Assembly: GCA_037179335.1 (NCBI GenBank)
Contig: JAKZHN010000011.1
Span: 1,022,428 to 1,086,427 of the forward strand
Direction of reading: 5' to 3'
DNA from: Cyclaneusma minus
Taxonomy: Eukaryota > Ascomycota > Leotiomycetes > Marthamycetales > Marthamycetaceae
Length of the DNA: 64,000 nucleotides
The translations under genes and the position numbers were made by a program. Of the stretch, positions 33,508 through 43,316 are shown one piece after another. Every line of letters starts with the position of its first letter. Position 1 is the stretch's first letter. The notes beneath the pieces are model-generated. The model was given only the letters and a program-made list of their open reading frames with translations. It was not told the DNA's origin and searched no databases.

Positions 33508-34231
33508 TTTGTAAGTTTGGTGTTGTGAAGTTGAGCTTTGAGATATCGTGCTTGGCTTGCGGACCGGAGAAAGAAAGAAGAGGGAGAGCAGAGCGCGGGG
33601 AATATATATACACAAGCGCACACCGGTAGGTTAAGTGAGCGAGCAAGCGAGTGTATTTGCGGCGCTAGCCACACCTAGCGGTTCACCTTTACCTCCAAAG
33701 CTGATTTTCTTGGCAACCCTTGGTGGTCTTGAATCCTGTGACCGATACCCAGGCAAGTCGATGACAGGCTTCTCAATCTTCAGACATGACCTTCCAGTCT
33801 GCCAGTCCTTGTCTCGAGATGGAAAATCTGTTTGGACATTCGCAAGAAACACATGAAATTGGCCAGATGTAAGAATGATGATTAGCTCTACAACTCCTCA
33901 GTAACTACGACGGCTTGAACCCAGGACAAATTCAGGCTGGCAGTAGTTTAAATAGTTCAGGTAAGACTGCCGTTGAAAGTGAGGATGGACACAAACACCA
34001 AACATTGGACTGAGCGGCTTGAATAAAACCCCTAGAATGACACAGCTGATCGACCAATTTTATCAAGAAAGCAATCAGGGTCATATGTATTGGCACGCGG
34101 TGAGGTGAAAGACGGAGTTGGCTAGAGATTTGACTTGTCTATGCCATTAGTAGTGACCATTTTCTCCAACCACATATGCTGGCTAAAGGAAAGGCTCAAA
34201 CTCTTATCCACGCTCATCTTCGCAACTTCCA
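33508..34231. other. Intergenic within the array
   Basis: Promoter of cluster gene 3 (TATATATA near 33605) and 3' flank of gene 4. No gene recognised. Confidence 0.5.
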
Positions 34232-34849
34232 TTAGAGCTTTGATCTTCTTCCGAGCATCATGAGTTCCACCTCCCTAAAGAGCTCCGATCGCTGCGCTTC
34301 GAATTCTGCACGCATTCTCTGTTCCTCGGGGTCATTCTTGTCGCTGGCAGTGGGCAACATGGACTCAAAAGCCTTCTTGGGAGCTGCGACTTGCTCGGGA
34401 GTCCGAGTTGGCCTTGTGGGATGGCGCTGGAATCTGTTAGAAGGGCATTCTTTTTTGGTGCAACTTGCTTAACAGTGCCGTGAAAGAAGTCTGGATACGG
34501 TCCACAGTCTCCGAATGATTGTGAATATTCCCAATCACTCTGAATACTTTCAATAGCTTGGAATATTCCAAATTACTCGGGATATTTCAAAGCACTTGGA
34601 ATATTTCTAATAATTGGAAATATTTCTCGGTATTTGGAATATTTATAATCGTTCGGAGACTGTAGACCGTATTCAGACTTTTTTCCTCCCACTGTAAGAG
34701 GGGAAGAAAAGGCCATTGAGGGGTTGAGTACGCACCAGGGGACCATAGCCAGGAGGGCCAGGAGGGCCAGGTGGGTTGTTGGGTATGCTGGGCAGGGTGG
34801 GGGGCTTGCTAGGCACCGCGGGAGCCTTCTTGGGCGTGTTGAAAGCCAT
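34232..34849 (-). CDS. Cluster gene 4: small Pro-rich/helical protein with MITE in its intron
   Basis: Exons 34849-34736 and 34426-34232, 102 aa. The N-terminal half is Pro-rich (MAFNTPKKAPAVPSKPP, then PPGPPGPPGYGP); the C-terminal half is a charged helix (EEQRMRAEFEAQRSELFREV). The intron is phase 0 and 309 nt long with a CTG|GTGCGT donor and TTCTAACAGATTCCAG branch and acceptor. The 220-bp repeat at 34475-34694 lies wholly inside; without it the intron would be about 87 nt, typical for this window. A TATA-like CTTTATAAC near 34914 and GGCGGGCGGGC precede it. No homology recognised. Confidence 0.65.
34475..34694. mobile_element. MITE-like element, copy 2, inside the intron of cluster gene 4
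   Basis: 220 bp. The left end CAGTGCCGTGAAAGAAGTCT and the complement of the right end CAGTGGGAGGAAAAAAGTCT continue matching through GAATACGGTC.ACAGTCTCCGAA, giving an inverted repeat of about 45 bp. The 3' flank is TA; the 5' flank is TAA, one base off. Internal ~19 bp units (TTCCAAATTACTCGGGATA-type) match copy 1 in order. The better preserved termini suggest a younger insertion than the others. Confidence 0.8.
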
Positions 34850-35436
34850 ATTGTGGGTTGAGGTTGTTCTTGTTGTTGGTTGTAAGTTGGTCAAGGTAGA
34901 TTTAGAGCTTTAGAGCTTTATAACTTGAGGCGGGCGGGCAAAATTTGTAAGTTTACCAGCCGCTCGGGATAGTGCTGCCAAGTGATGCCTAAGTCCAGCG
35001 CTTGGATTTGTCGGTTAAAACTTCTGAGATTTTCCCCTGGACTTATTACTTTGTGACTGTCTGTCGCTAGCCTTATTAACGCACCGCTTTAATCTAATGA
35101 GCTTGAAGGGATAGCGAATTCACTTGTTAATAAGGGGCTCTATTATGTAAAAGATAGGACGTGCTAAAGCGGACAAACAAATAGATTAGCAGGACATAAT
35201 TAGCTTAATCCACATTAGTACAGGTGAGGTAAAACTGTTCTCGGCAAAGTGTAAGCGAGATTTTAATATCAGCAATATCACGACTAACGGCTCACAAAGA
35301 CAGTATATGCGGAGATAATCTCTTGGATTTCAACCAACGCAAAGCAGGCCGCTATGAATTGTTTCTAAAGCCCCGCCAGCTTTGGCACAATACCAAGGAT
35401 ATCTAGATAGTTATCTAGGTCCGTAGGTTAGAGTCC
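34850..35436. other. Intergenic within the array
   Basis: Promoter of cluster gene 4 and 3' flank of gene 5. AT-rich, no gene seen. Confidence 0.5.
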
Positions 35437-35854
35437 TTAGGCGTTCTTATCTTCCTTCTTGTCTTCCTTCTCATTCTCAGCAGCAGCAGCAGCAGCAGTC
35501 TCAGCAGCCTCAACTTCAATCTGCTCCCTAGCAGCCTCAGTCACTCCAAGAGAGATCAGCATACGCATCTGGACGTGATTGTATGCTTCTTTGAGAACAC
35601 GAATTTTGGCGTCCTAATCGTTTGACCCAAAAGTTAGCAGAAATTATCTTTATAATAGACAAAACGGTATATATATATGAATTGCAAACAACTATATCAA
35701 GACTTACTCTGAGGGGGGTCGCTGGGCTGCTGCGCAAAGTGTCAAGCTCTTCAGAGATTTGGGCTAGATGCAGCTGGTGCAGGTTGACACCGAGGGACTC
35801 CTCGAGTGCAAGCTGCTGCTGGGCTTGAGAGGAATTGGCTTGCTGGTTCGACAT
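35437..35854 (-). CDS. Cluster gene 5: small helical protein with poly-Ala/acidic tail
   Basis: Exons 35854-35708 and 35613-35437, 107 aa. It begins MSNQQANSSQAQQQLALEES, followed by a helix (LHLAQISEELDTLR). Exon 2 starts DAKIRVLKEAYNHVQMRMLI and ends in a stretch of six Ala codons (GCT repeat near 35478-35498) and an EKEDKKEDK tail. The intron is phase 0 (AGA|GTAAGT ... GATTAG|GAC). The opening MSNQQ is shared with the damaged gene 6, and both second exons begin at a GAC codon. Upstream, ATGCGCATAAAAA near 35972-35984 (minus strand) forms a TATA/GCGC promoter. Function unknown. Confidence 0.66.
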
Positions 35855-36700
35855 GTTGGCGGCCTTGAGTAGTTGGTTGTGGAAAGTTTGCTCGGTAGTC
35901 GGTTGGTTGTGGTGGTAGTGTGGTTTGCTTGGGAGTTTGTTGGAAGGCAGCTGTTTGAAGCCTGGGCCGGTTTTTATGCGCATGAGAAAGCGTGGCAAAA
36001 GGCGCTATGAACCAGCGCAAGAAGACCGCCCGTGTGAATTTTGGGCCGTTGGTGGTACAGGTCAAGTTTTAATAGCAGCAAAGTGGGGGGGACAGGAGGT
36101 TTGATAACGGCGGCAAAGGATAACGAATAGCGGCGAAATAGGCAGTAGCGGTACAATAGGGAGACAATGGCACAATAGGAGACCACATAACAGTAGAAAT
36201 TATTAATACAATAGGAGTATAGCGGCAAAATGCCGAGCATGAGCCGAGAATACAACCTCAAACAATCTCACATATTTTTAAAGTAAGATAGCTTATTGAA
36301 CGACAAAAGTCTTCTACAAAACTCAAAATACCTGTTTTGCTTTGCCTACCGATTAGCAAGAGAGTTATTTCACCATTATCAGAGGCTGGTCCGGGGGTGT
36401 AAATATCACAAGAAAATGACTGGCTGGCAATAGACGTCGTTATCAGCAAAAGACTGGCTTTGGATCGGTTCTAGTTTTTAGGAGTCAGCTCTTTTGCCAT
36501 GTGCCGTACCAGGGTTTGGGATATTCACCGCCAGGGGTTGCGGGTTTTCAAAGTTTGTTGAAAAAGACAGACACCTCTACCACATTGAGACCCATATATA
36601 TGGATTGAAAACATTCGTCTGGGGTTAATCGATTCGCAGGCATCGTAGAAACAGGGCCTGTGAACGGTATGGCTGGCCAAGTAGTCCAATCCGAACCTGA
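35855..36700. other. Intergenic within the array
   Basis: Promoter of cluster gene 5 (TATA-like stretch near 35975) and AT-rich sequence with many short TAGCGGCA-type words around 36100-36230. No gene seen. Confidence 0.45.
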
Positions 36701-37814
36701 CTACTCATCTTTCGTTCCCTCCTTATTGCCGGCTGCAGCTTTCTCTGTATCTCCATCCTCTTTATCATCTGAATCATCTGTATGCATATCTTTGTCAGGA
36801 ACTACCTCTTTGACGACGGAGAAGCAAGAATTCAGCAAGACGTCCTGTTCTGTTACGATATCAGTAGCTGGTGGTCAGTGCTCCTTACCCAAAGCTCCAC
36901 CACTCCTAATCTCTACCCTGTCTTAGGCCACCACGCTATCCGCTGGGTATATCTACCCATCTCAGGGGAGCTCTCTCTTTGATAGACTTAATCATTAACA
37001 TACTCTATTGCTTGCTATATACGTTCTTACTCTTTAAGTGATCACTTCGTTCTACCCACTTGATACGAGCAGTTTCCTTTTCTAAATTTTGGGTTGTGCT
37101 AAATTCCCTCTCGAGTTTTCAAAATCGTCCCTAGCCTAATACAACTAGATATCGCTCGCGCTAGACACTGTTATTGTCCCCGGAATGGCCAACAAAAAAG
37201 TACTGGGACGAAAAGAGCCATTCCCGGATCCCGAACACCTGGAATATTCGCAGTCATGGCAGTATTCGTAACAACTTGGAACATTCCCAATTCTTTGGAA
37301 TAGTCCCAATTCCTTGAAATATCCACAATTACTTGGAATATTCGCAGTTACTTGGAATGTTCGAAATTCCTTAGAGTTAGAATATTCGCAATCACTTGAG
37401 ATATTCGCAGTTACTTCAAATATTCGCAGTTACATGGAATATTCCTGATTCCCTGAGGCTTGAATCTATTCTGATATCAAAGATGGCTCTTCAAGATCAG
37501 CTTGGAGCGATTTCGAAACCTCGAGAGGCGATTTCGCAAAGCCCTAATTTTCATGGCGTGAAACTAGCCTGAATTCGTAGAATTCTTTTGACACGGCCTT
37601 GACGTACCATGATCCCAGGAATCTGCATTGCTATTTCGTGGTGCTTAAGGGCCTCAAGCCGCCACGTAGTATCTGTGATCTCGGCCGCCGTCTGCCTTCT
37701 CCTAATCTCCGCAATCATTGCTTCACCACGGATGTAGTTGTCAGGTCTACTGGATATATCATCTATTATTTCATGTATTGGTGGAAAGTTTGGCGTGCGT
37801 TGCTGGTTGGACAA
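36701..37814 (-). pseudogene. Cluster gene 6: member with lost ATG and repeat-filled intron
   Basis: Exon 1, 37814-37608, reads (TTG)SNQQRTPNFPPIHEIIDD and continues as a helical segment ending MQIPGIM|GTACGT. Exon 2, 36844-36701, begins DVLLNSCFSVVKEV and ends with an acidic KED-rich tail and TAG; joined length 116 aa. The N-terminus parallels MSNQQ of gene 5, but the ATG is replaced by TTG. There is no upstream in-frame ATG before a TGA seven codons away. The intron is phase 0 but 763 nt long, and about 240 bp of it is the palindromic repeat array at 37229-37463. No TATA/GCGC promoter was seen. Probably a pseudogene, although the frame is still intact. Confidence 0.55.
37229..37463. repeat. 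Palindromic ~19 bp minisatellite array, inside intron of cluster gene 6
   Basis: About twelve degenerate units of ATTCGCAGTTACTTGGAAT type, several almost identical (GGAATATTCGCAGT, ATTCGCAGTTACTT). Flanking sequence carries a short inverted repeat AAGAGCCAT (37213-37221) and TGGCTCTT (37484-37491). The left flank GGCCAACAAAAAAGTACTG recalls the terminal repeat of copies 1 and 2. Longest and most regular array in the window. Confidence 0.68.
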
Positions 37815-38674
37815 TGTGCTAGTCTTGGTTACTCAGTCAGTTTTTTCGAGGGTCTGTTAACGGGTTGCTGGTAACCATCAGAAGAGCGTCACTTCTGTAG
37901 AGAGGAATAGAATCGTAGAGGGATAGTAGCGTCGATTACAGTGGCTATGGACTTCCTGAGATACATATTGACAAGGGACGAAGAAACTTGATTGAGAAGG
38001 TGAGCTAACGAGGAGTTCATATTTTCCAGGAAATGCCAGTCTTGTCAAAGGCCTTTGTAATACTCCGAACGACTACAAATAGGTGAAACGAATCCAATCT
38101 TGAAACAAGGAAATATGTTTGACAATGTGGGGAGTACCGGTAAGGTGAAGATGACAAGAAACGAGCGTAGTAGGTAAAGAGGGAAGAAGAGAACATTGCT
38201 CAGATACACCAAGGGACTCTTCTCAGGACCAAACTTCCTACTTGGTTCATGGCACATTGTAACAAGATTATTAAACAGACACTGTTATCACAGACACACG
38301 GATCAGCTGGTTAGGATTTAGGGAGTGCGAATGATCTTTCTATTGGATAGTCCTAGTGTACGAGAATACATGTAAGGGGTAGGAGTCGCTGGTCTTTCTA
38401 CCATTCTCAAACTCCAAACCGGCAAGAGCTGCATCAAGTGCCGTAATCCACTGCTTGACTAAGTGGGATGGACGTTACAACAGGCTCCGACGAGATGACT
38501 GGGGGCTACGCGCTAGAGACGATGTTTTCTAGCTCTTGAGCCGATCTCAGGCCTTGGAGTGCCGCAGATGCTGGCTCAGTAACATACCTAAAGAAAAGCA
38601 GGACCTCGTAAGAGCTTCATCTTTCTATCCGTATTCGCAACTCTCTCAAGCCCGGCCGCTTTATCTTAACAGTA
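37815..38674. other. Intergenic within the array
   Basis: Upstream of damaged gene 6 and 3' flank of gene 7. No coding sequence recognised on either strand. Confidence 0.5.
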
Positions 38675-39297
38675 TCACACGCCCTGTTCCCTTTTCTTTG
38701 CATTATCCCGAATAGCCTTAGCCGCAAAAACAGCCGCAGCAACAGTGTCGTCAAATTCCTTCTTGATTCCCTCTTGTTCGCCCTCTTCTGCTGCAAGGAC
38801 TTTGACATAGAGTACCACATAGTTTCGGATGATTGCAGTCATGTTTTTGAGCTCGAGGAGATGCGGAATCTAGAGTTTATGCCATATATAGTCAGCCAGT
38901 GTCCTAATTCGAGAGCACAGACGATGGATTTTCGAACACGATTCTCTCTATAGAATTACAGACGTACAGTGACCTCGGGAACCTGCATTGCTGCGGCATC
39001 GTTCTCTAGAGCTTGGATCTTCGACAGTATTTGACGCATCATCGCGAAATGCGGCAGCAGCGGCTCGAGGAGCTCGGCATGGATTGTGTCTTGAGGGGGT
39101 ACAGTAGCGGACTTGGAGGCTTGGGCTTGAGGTGGGGAGGCTGTCTGATGAGCCTGCTTGAAAGAATGGTGGCAAAAATCAGATGCGCTTCACTCTCGCA
39201 GGGAAGGATGGAGACGTACCTTGTGAAGCTGGGGAGAGGTCAGGGTAGCGTTCATCTTCAGGACCTTGCGGCGGAGGTCCAGTGGTCCGCTTGACAT
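38675..39297 (-). CDS. Cluster gene 7: small helical protein
   Basis: Exons 39297-39220, 39153-38968 and 38869-38675 give 152 aa, the same length as gene 3. It starts MSSGPLDLRRKVLKMNATL. A helical middle (HAELLEPLLPHFAMMRQILS) and a third exon beginning IPHLLELKNMTAII follow. The NMTAII segment parallels NMTVIM of gene 1. The C-terminus is charged (KKEFDD, then Ala-rich AAAVFAAKAI). Both introns are phase 0. The minus-strand promoter reads GCGCTTCCGCGCTAATAAAAT near 39416-39436. No signal peptide, no known domain. Confidence 0.7.
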
Positions 39298-39821
39298 TGT
39301 GTTGAGGTGGATCCTGTAGACTGTCAAAGTTGAGTATGGCCGGAGAATCAATAAAGACTGGGAAAAATCTTGGGTTGTGGGTGGGCGCAGCAGGACAGGC
39401 GAGGTGCGTGTCTGTAATTTTATTAGCGCGGAAGCGCTCTTTTATCGCTTGTTGTGAATTTTCCCAGGTTCTGTCGATGCTAGAAAGTTCTGTCTTCACC
39501 TTTCAGGCCGAGTCCATGAAATACTGAATTTGCTGATGTTGAGAGATGTATTCCATGGTATACTTTAAAAGCCGGGACGTACTATGGGATGGAATTAGTC
39601 ACAGCGCAACAATCACAGCAGCGAAGATTGGAAGGATTGCAAGTCTCGATTCTGGTCCATCAAACTCGAGGGTGCTATCCCACATGAAACTGTTCCTATG
39701 GAGGTCCATGTGAGCCTTGTCCTTGGAGGACCAGTCGGCTCACACCCAGCAACGAGGTATCAGGCGCTCAATGATGCTCTTAGACGTCTTCCCCCTATTT
39801 TGGAGCAGCCCCAACGCCGCC
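39298..39821. other. Intergenic within the array
   Basis: Promoter of cluster gene 7 (AATAAAAT near 39416) and 3' flank of gene 8. No other gene recognised. Confidence 0.5.
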
Positions 39822-40291
39822 TCACTCACTCTTCGTCAACGCATCAGCAAGATCATCAAGCTTGGTAATCGCCTCCACCATATCATTCCACATTCGCTCA
39901 TACCGCTCCGAAGCTTCCTCGGACTGGATCCGGAGCTCATGTTTAGTGTTCTCCAGCACAGATACCTTGGCCGCCACAAATGGATTGTTTGTGTCCTTGC
40001 CGGCTTTGGCTTCAAGCTCACGGATTAACCTCTCGATAGCATTACAGAGCCTGAGATCATGGGTAACCTTTCCGAATTTGTTAGCCGGGAATTAGCAGGT
40101 TCGAGAGGGACTTACTTCATGGGAATCTGGATAGACGCGCTAGAGACATTAGCATATGAACAAAGGCGGAGCTGTGATAATGAAGTTGGGGGCCTTACTT
40201 TAGGAAGCTGAATTTTGTACTTGCTCATACTCATGACGATGGCGATGCTGTTGGCACTAAGTTCAGGTGGAGAGGTCGCTTTGTGAGACAT
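39822..40291 (-). CDS. Cluster gene 8: small coiled-coil-like protein with 24-nt exon
   Basis: Exons 40291-40199, 40139-40116 (24 nt, RVYPDSHE) and 40067-39822, 120 aa. It begins MSHKATSPPELSANS, then SKYKIQLPK. The last exon is a long amphipathic helix (LCNAIERLIRELEAKAG, ELRIQSEEASERYERMW, AITKLDDLADALTKSE) with heptad spacing suggesting a coiled coil. Both introns (59 and 48 nt) are phase 0. A TTTATATC box near 40387 precedes GCGCCG. It is the outermost recognised member on the right side of the array. Function unknown. Confidence 0.7.
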
Positions 40292-41412
40292 ACTAACACT
40301 GTCGACGAGTGAGGATTGCAAAAGGGGCTAGAGGTTACTGACAGAGCGGGAAGAGAATTGGAAAGAAACTATCCCCACTAACAGGCTTTATATCTCTGAA
40401 AATGCGCCGAACAAGGGGTCACTCGGGTAAGTCTTGCCAGCTGCAGGTGTCAACTTTCAAAGTGGTACAAACATTTCAAAGCATATGGAAGATCACATGT
40501 GCAGTTGGACAGCAGACAAAGAGTTGCCAGACTCCAATTAAATCCAGTTCATGACAACGTGCTTTGATACCAAGCAAACACCTCTATGCAGCCTATACAG
40601 CCACCCCGCTTTGGGGCCGCAGATCAGGTTAGTGGACTAGAAGTTCTTCTGGCTGTCTGATTAGACCTGTGATCTACTGGGCAAGCTGATCCATGATACT
40701 ATGAGCTTAAAGGGGTGACTACAATGGCATGACGGCAGCTCGCACAAGCTTCTGAGTGAGATGTTTGCCAAATGGTATGCCCAATTTCATTGTCCTGCGG
40801 TACAAACATAGATAGTCCCATGCAAGCTAGTAAGTGAAGCATACCGGTATCGTCACAAGGGGTTGCCACGAGCCATATTGACAACTTACGAGATGCGTAG
40901 TTAGTTCCACTGTACAACGGCCGGACCATCTGATAGGAATCCATGGTCTTCTGCTCTTTTCCTCCGCAGGCGGCAAGTAAACCGCCCTGGGCCTCTGAAC
41001 TCTATAGTGGTGATGACTTCCTGACAGTATCAATGGATCTACGGTAAGTTTCATTTGACTTTCTACTGAGAGTCTCAGAAGATCATGTATCCGGATTTGC
41101 TTCCAGCACAACTATAAGCCATGGACCTCATCGCCTGAGGATAGTGCACAGTTGATGAGTTCGTTCAATTGCTCTGCCATTCCCGTGGATCACCGAGAAA
41201 CTTGAGGAAGGTCCCCAGGGGTTGACTGATTTCGGAAAGAAGTCACTACCAAAGTACTTCCTGTCGCCACCTTCATTCCCAACATGCTTTCAAATCCAGC
41301 AAGAGCACTCGGAGCGCTGCCTGCGTGTGTCCGAGCAGAAGAACTTCACCAACCTCAACATCAACCACAATCCACATCTGCTCAAGAGACAATTTTGGTA
41401 TAATCATTCACC
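40292..41412. other. Intergenic, right border of the array
   Basis: Promoter of cluster gene 8 and, divergently, of the NRK-like kinase. An 81-codon minus-strand frame (40699-40944) has no family resemblance and I do not call it. Confidence 0.5.
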
Positions 41413-42786
41413 ATGTCCACTTACCCCGAGGATAGCGAAGCCTCCCTAATCATCTCTATCGGCGGCTCTGTCCACTCCGGCAAGACAACCCTCGCCCACA
41501 TCCTCGCCAAAATCCTTCCCACGCCCAGTGAAACCATCTACCAAGATGAGTACTTCAAAGACAGATCGCAAATGCCCACCGCCACCTACGACGGCGTCAT
41601 CCACCCCAAAGAACTCAACTACCACATAGAGGAACCCTATAATATGAATGCAGAGCAGCGCGAACAGCACTACCAAGCGTTAAACGCCAGGTTTGATCCC
41701 GGTGTCGCTCCCATCTTGGACACCGACACCGAGTTCGGCCGCCAAAACGGCTTCGTACCCCGTCAACTCGTCTACCTCGGTCGACGCCAGATGGAAGTCC
41801 CCGATTCCGAATGTCGCGAGGCGCTCGACCTCGATGCCTTCAACACCACCGTGCAGTGTCTCCAAAACTACGGTCGCATCCCCATCGACTCGCCATCATA
41901 CAACCCGGATGGACCTGGTTTCTTCGGAAACTATGCAGACTACAGAGCAGACCAAGACGAGCGGGAACGCAGACTGAGCGAGCGGGAAATCTCCCATGGC
42001 GATCCCGAGGAATCGGTGAATATGCTCAGTGCTAGCCTCGTCAAAACCCTCACCACCGCCGTTGTTGACTGCATCGCCAGAAATCAAGCCAAGAACGCAG
42101 CTGTTGGCTTTCCGGGCAAGAACATAGCCCAGCCCCTGCGGGAATCTGCCAACGAACGGGAAAAAGAGAGATACCAAAGACAGTGGGGATCCGGCCTTCG
42201 CAAAACCGGCTTGATCGATGGATTCTTGCTGTATCTCCAGGAACGCCATGCCGGCGACAGCGTAACACAGTTTCCAAAATGGGACGTCAAGTTGTTTCTG
42301 CCAACCAGCAAGGACGAAGCGACACGGAGACGTTTTCGCCAGAAAGAGTATATAGACAAGGCACGCGGCGGTACGCGGGATGCCTCCGAACCGTGGAAAA
42401 CGAAGGCGTACTTTGACTTTGTGGCGTGGGATCGCTATATGAACAACAGCGAGTGGCTGTTTGATGGCGGAATCGTGGAAGTTCCGGATCCGAGTTTTGA
42501 GGCCGATGATATCTCTGCCATGGTCGTGATGAGACCGGACATGGATTCTACACTTCAATACACGGTCCTCTGGGCTGTGGAAACTATCATCGTTGAGCTG
42601 GAGTTTTTGGTAAGTTTTGGATAAGGAGTCGAGGAGTCTGAGGTCGCAGAGGTAATGTGCTAATATTGCAAATGATAGGAGGAGATTGCGAGAAACCAGT
42701 GGGTGGCGAACCAGGAGACGATTCGATACATGGAGGAACAGCAGGAAGGCGCGAGGGCACTGTTGGATTGGTGGATTGACTTTTGA
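41413..42786 (+). CDS. NRK1: Nicotinamide riboside kinase-like P-loop kinase
   Basis: Likely phosphorylates nicotinamide riboside to NMN in NAD salvage. Exons 41413-42609 and 42679-42786 give 434 aa. A Walker A motif GGSVHSGKT (17-25) is followed by the NRK-style IYQDEYF block; the later GLIDGFLLY segment and LPTSKDEATRRRFRQ (lid region), then KTKAYFDFVAWDRYMNNSEWLF, match the NRK order. It is about twice as long as yeast or human NRK because roughly 190 residues are inserted between the IYQDEYF block and the IDGF segment. That insert is polar and includes a charged ERERRLSEREI stretch. Uridine kinase-like activity is an alternative. Confidence 0.82.
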
Positions 42787-43316
42787 AGCGTGAATCACTA
42801 CGTTGGCTTGGTAGCTTCAGGTTTTCTGCTTCTTGCGATTGTGTTGGTGGGTGGATAGAACATGTATATGTGATGGGAGTGAGACCACAGCATGGATCTG
42901 TATAGGAAGTATGGCGACTGCTTCGCATGAGGACATCGAGGGCACCGAGGACAACCCGAGTCCATCAATGCCTCGTGTCTTATTTGACGTATAAGTTCGT
43001 TCCAGAGGATTGATCATGCTCGAAGGTTTCAGGGGTAGTACAGGATGTAGGGAGAGGGCTTCAATGAGACAACGATAAACCACTACTCACCAGAACTTCA
43101 GAATCGTTTTGACGAAAACCATCAGTATGCTCGGTTACAATTGGGCAAAGTCCTGCAATTCATTCCTCCCATCTTGATCGCCAACCATGCCCTACCCTCT
43201 TCATCACAACCACGGGCTCGAGGAAGCAAGACCTGTCCTGTGAAATCAACTCTATTACAACACCAGAGCACGGTATATACATACTCACCCCACCCACCAC
43301 CCCCTCGTGGCCCCAC
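42787..43316. other. Convergent 3' intergenic region
   Basis: Between the 3' ends of the kinase (plus) and the GH3 gene (minus). No gene recognised. Confidence 0.55.

Noticed and set aside
37200..37490. CRISPR-like regular repeats
   Set aside because: Units are contiguous and degenerate without unique spacers, and the genome is eukaryotic; this is a minisatellite.
40699..40944. Possible ninth array member on the minus strand
   Set aside because: No MS-type start context, no helical pattern and no paralogue resemblance.
42041..42798. Long minus-strand frame over the kinase gene
   Set aside because: Antisense shadow; the plus strand carries the P-loop and NRK motifs.
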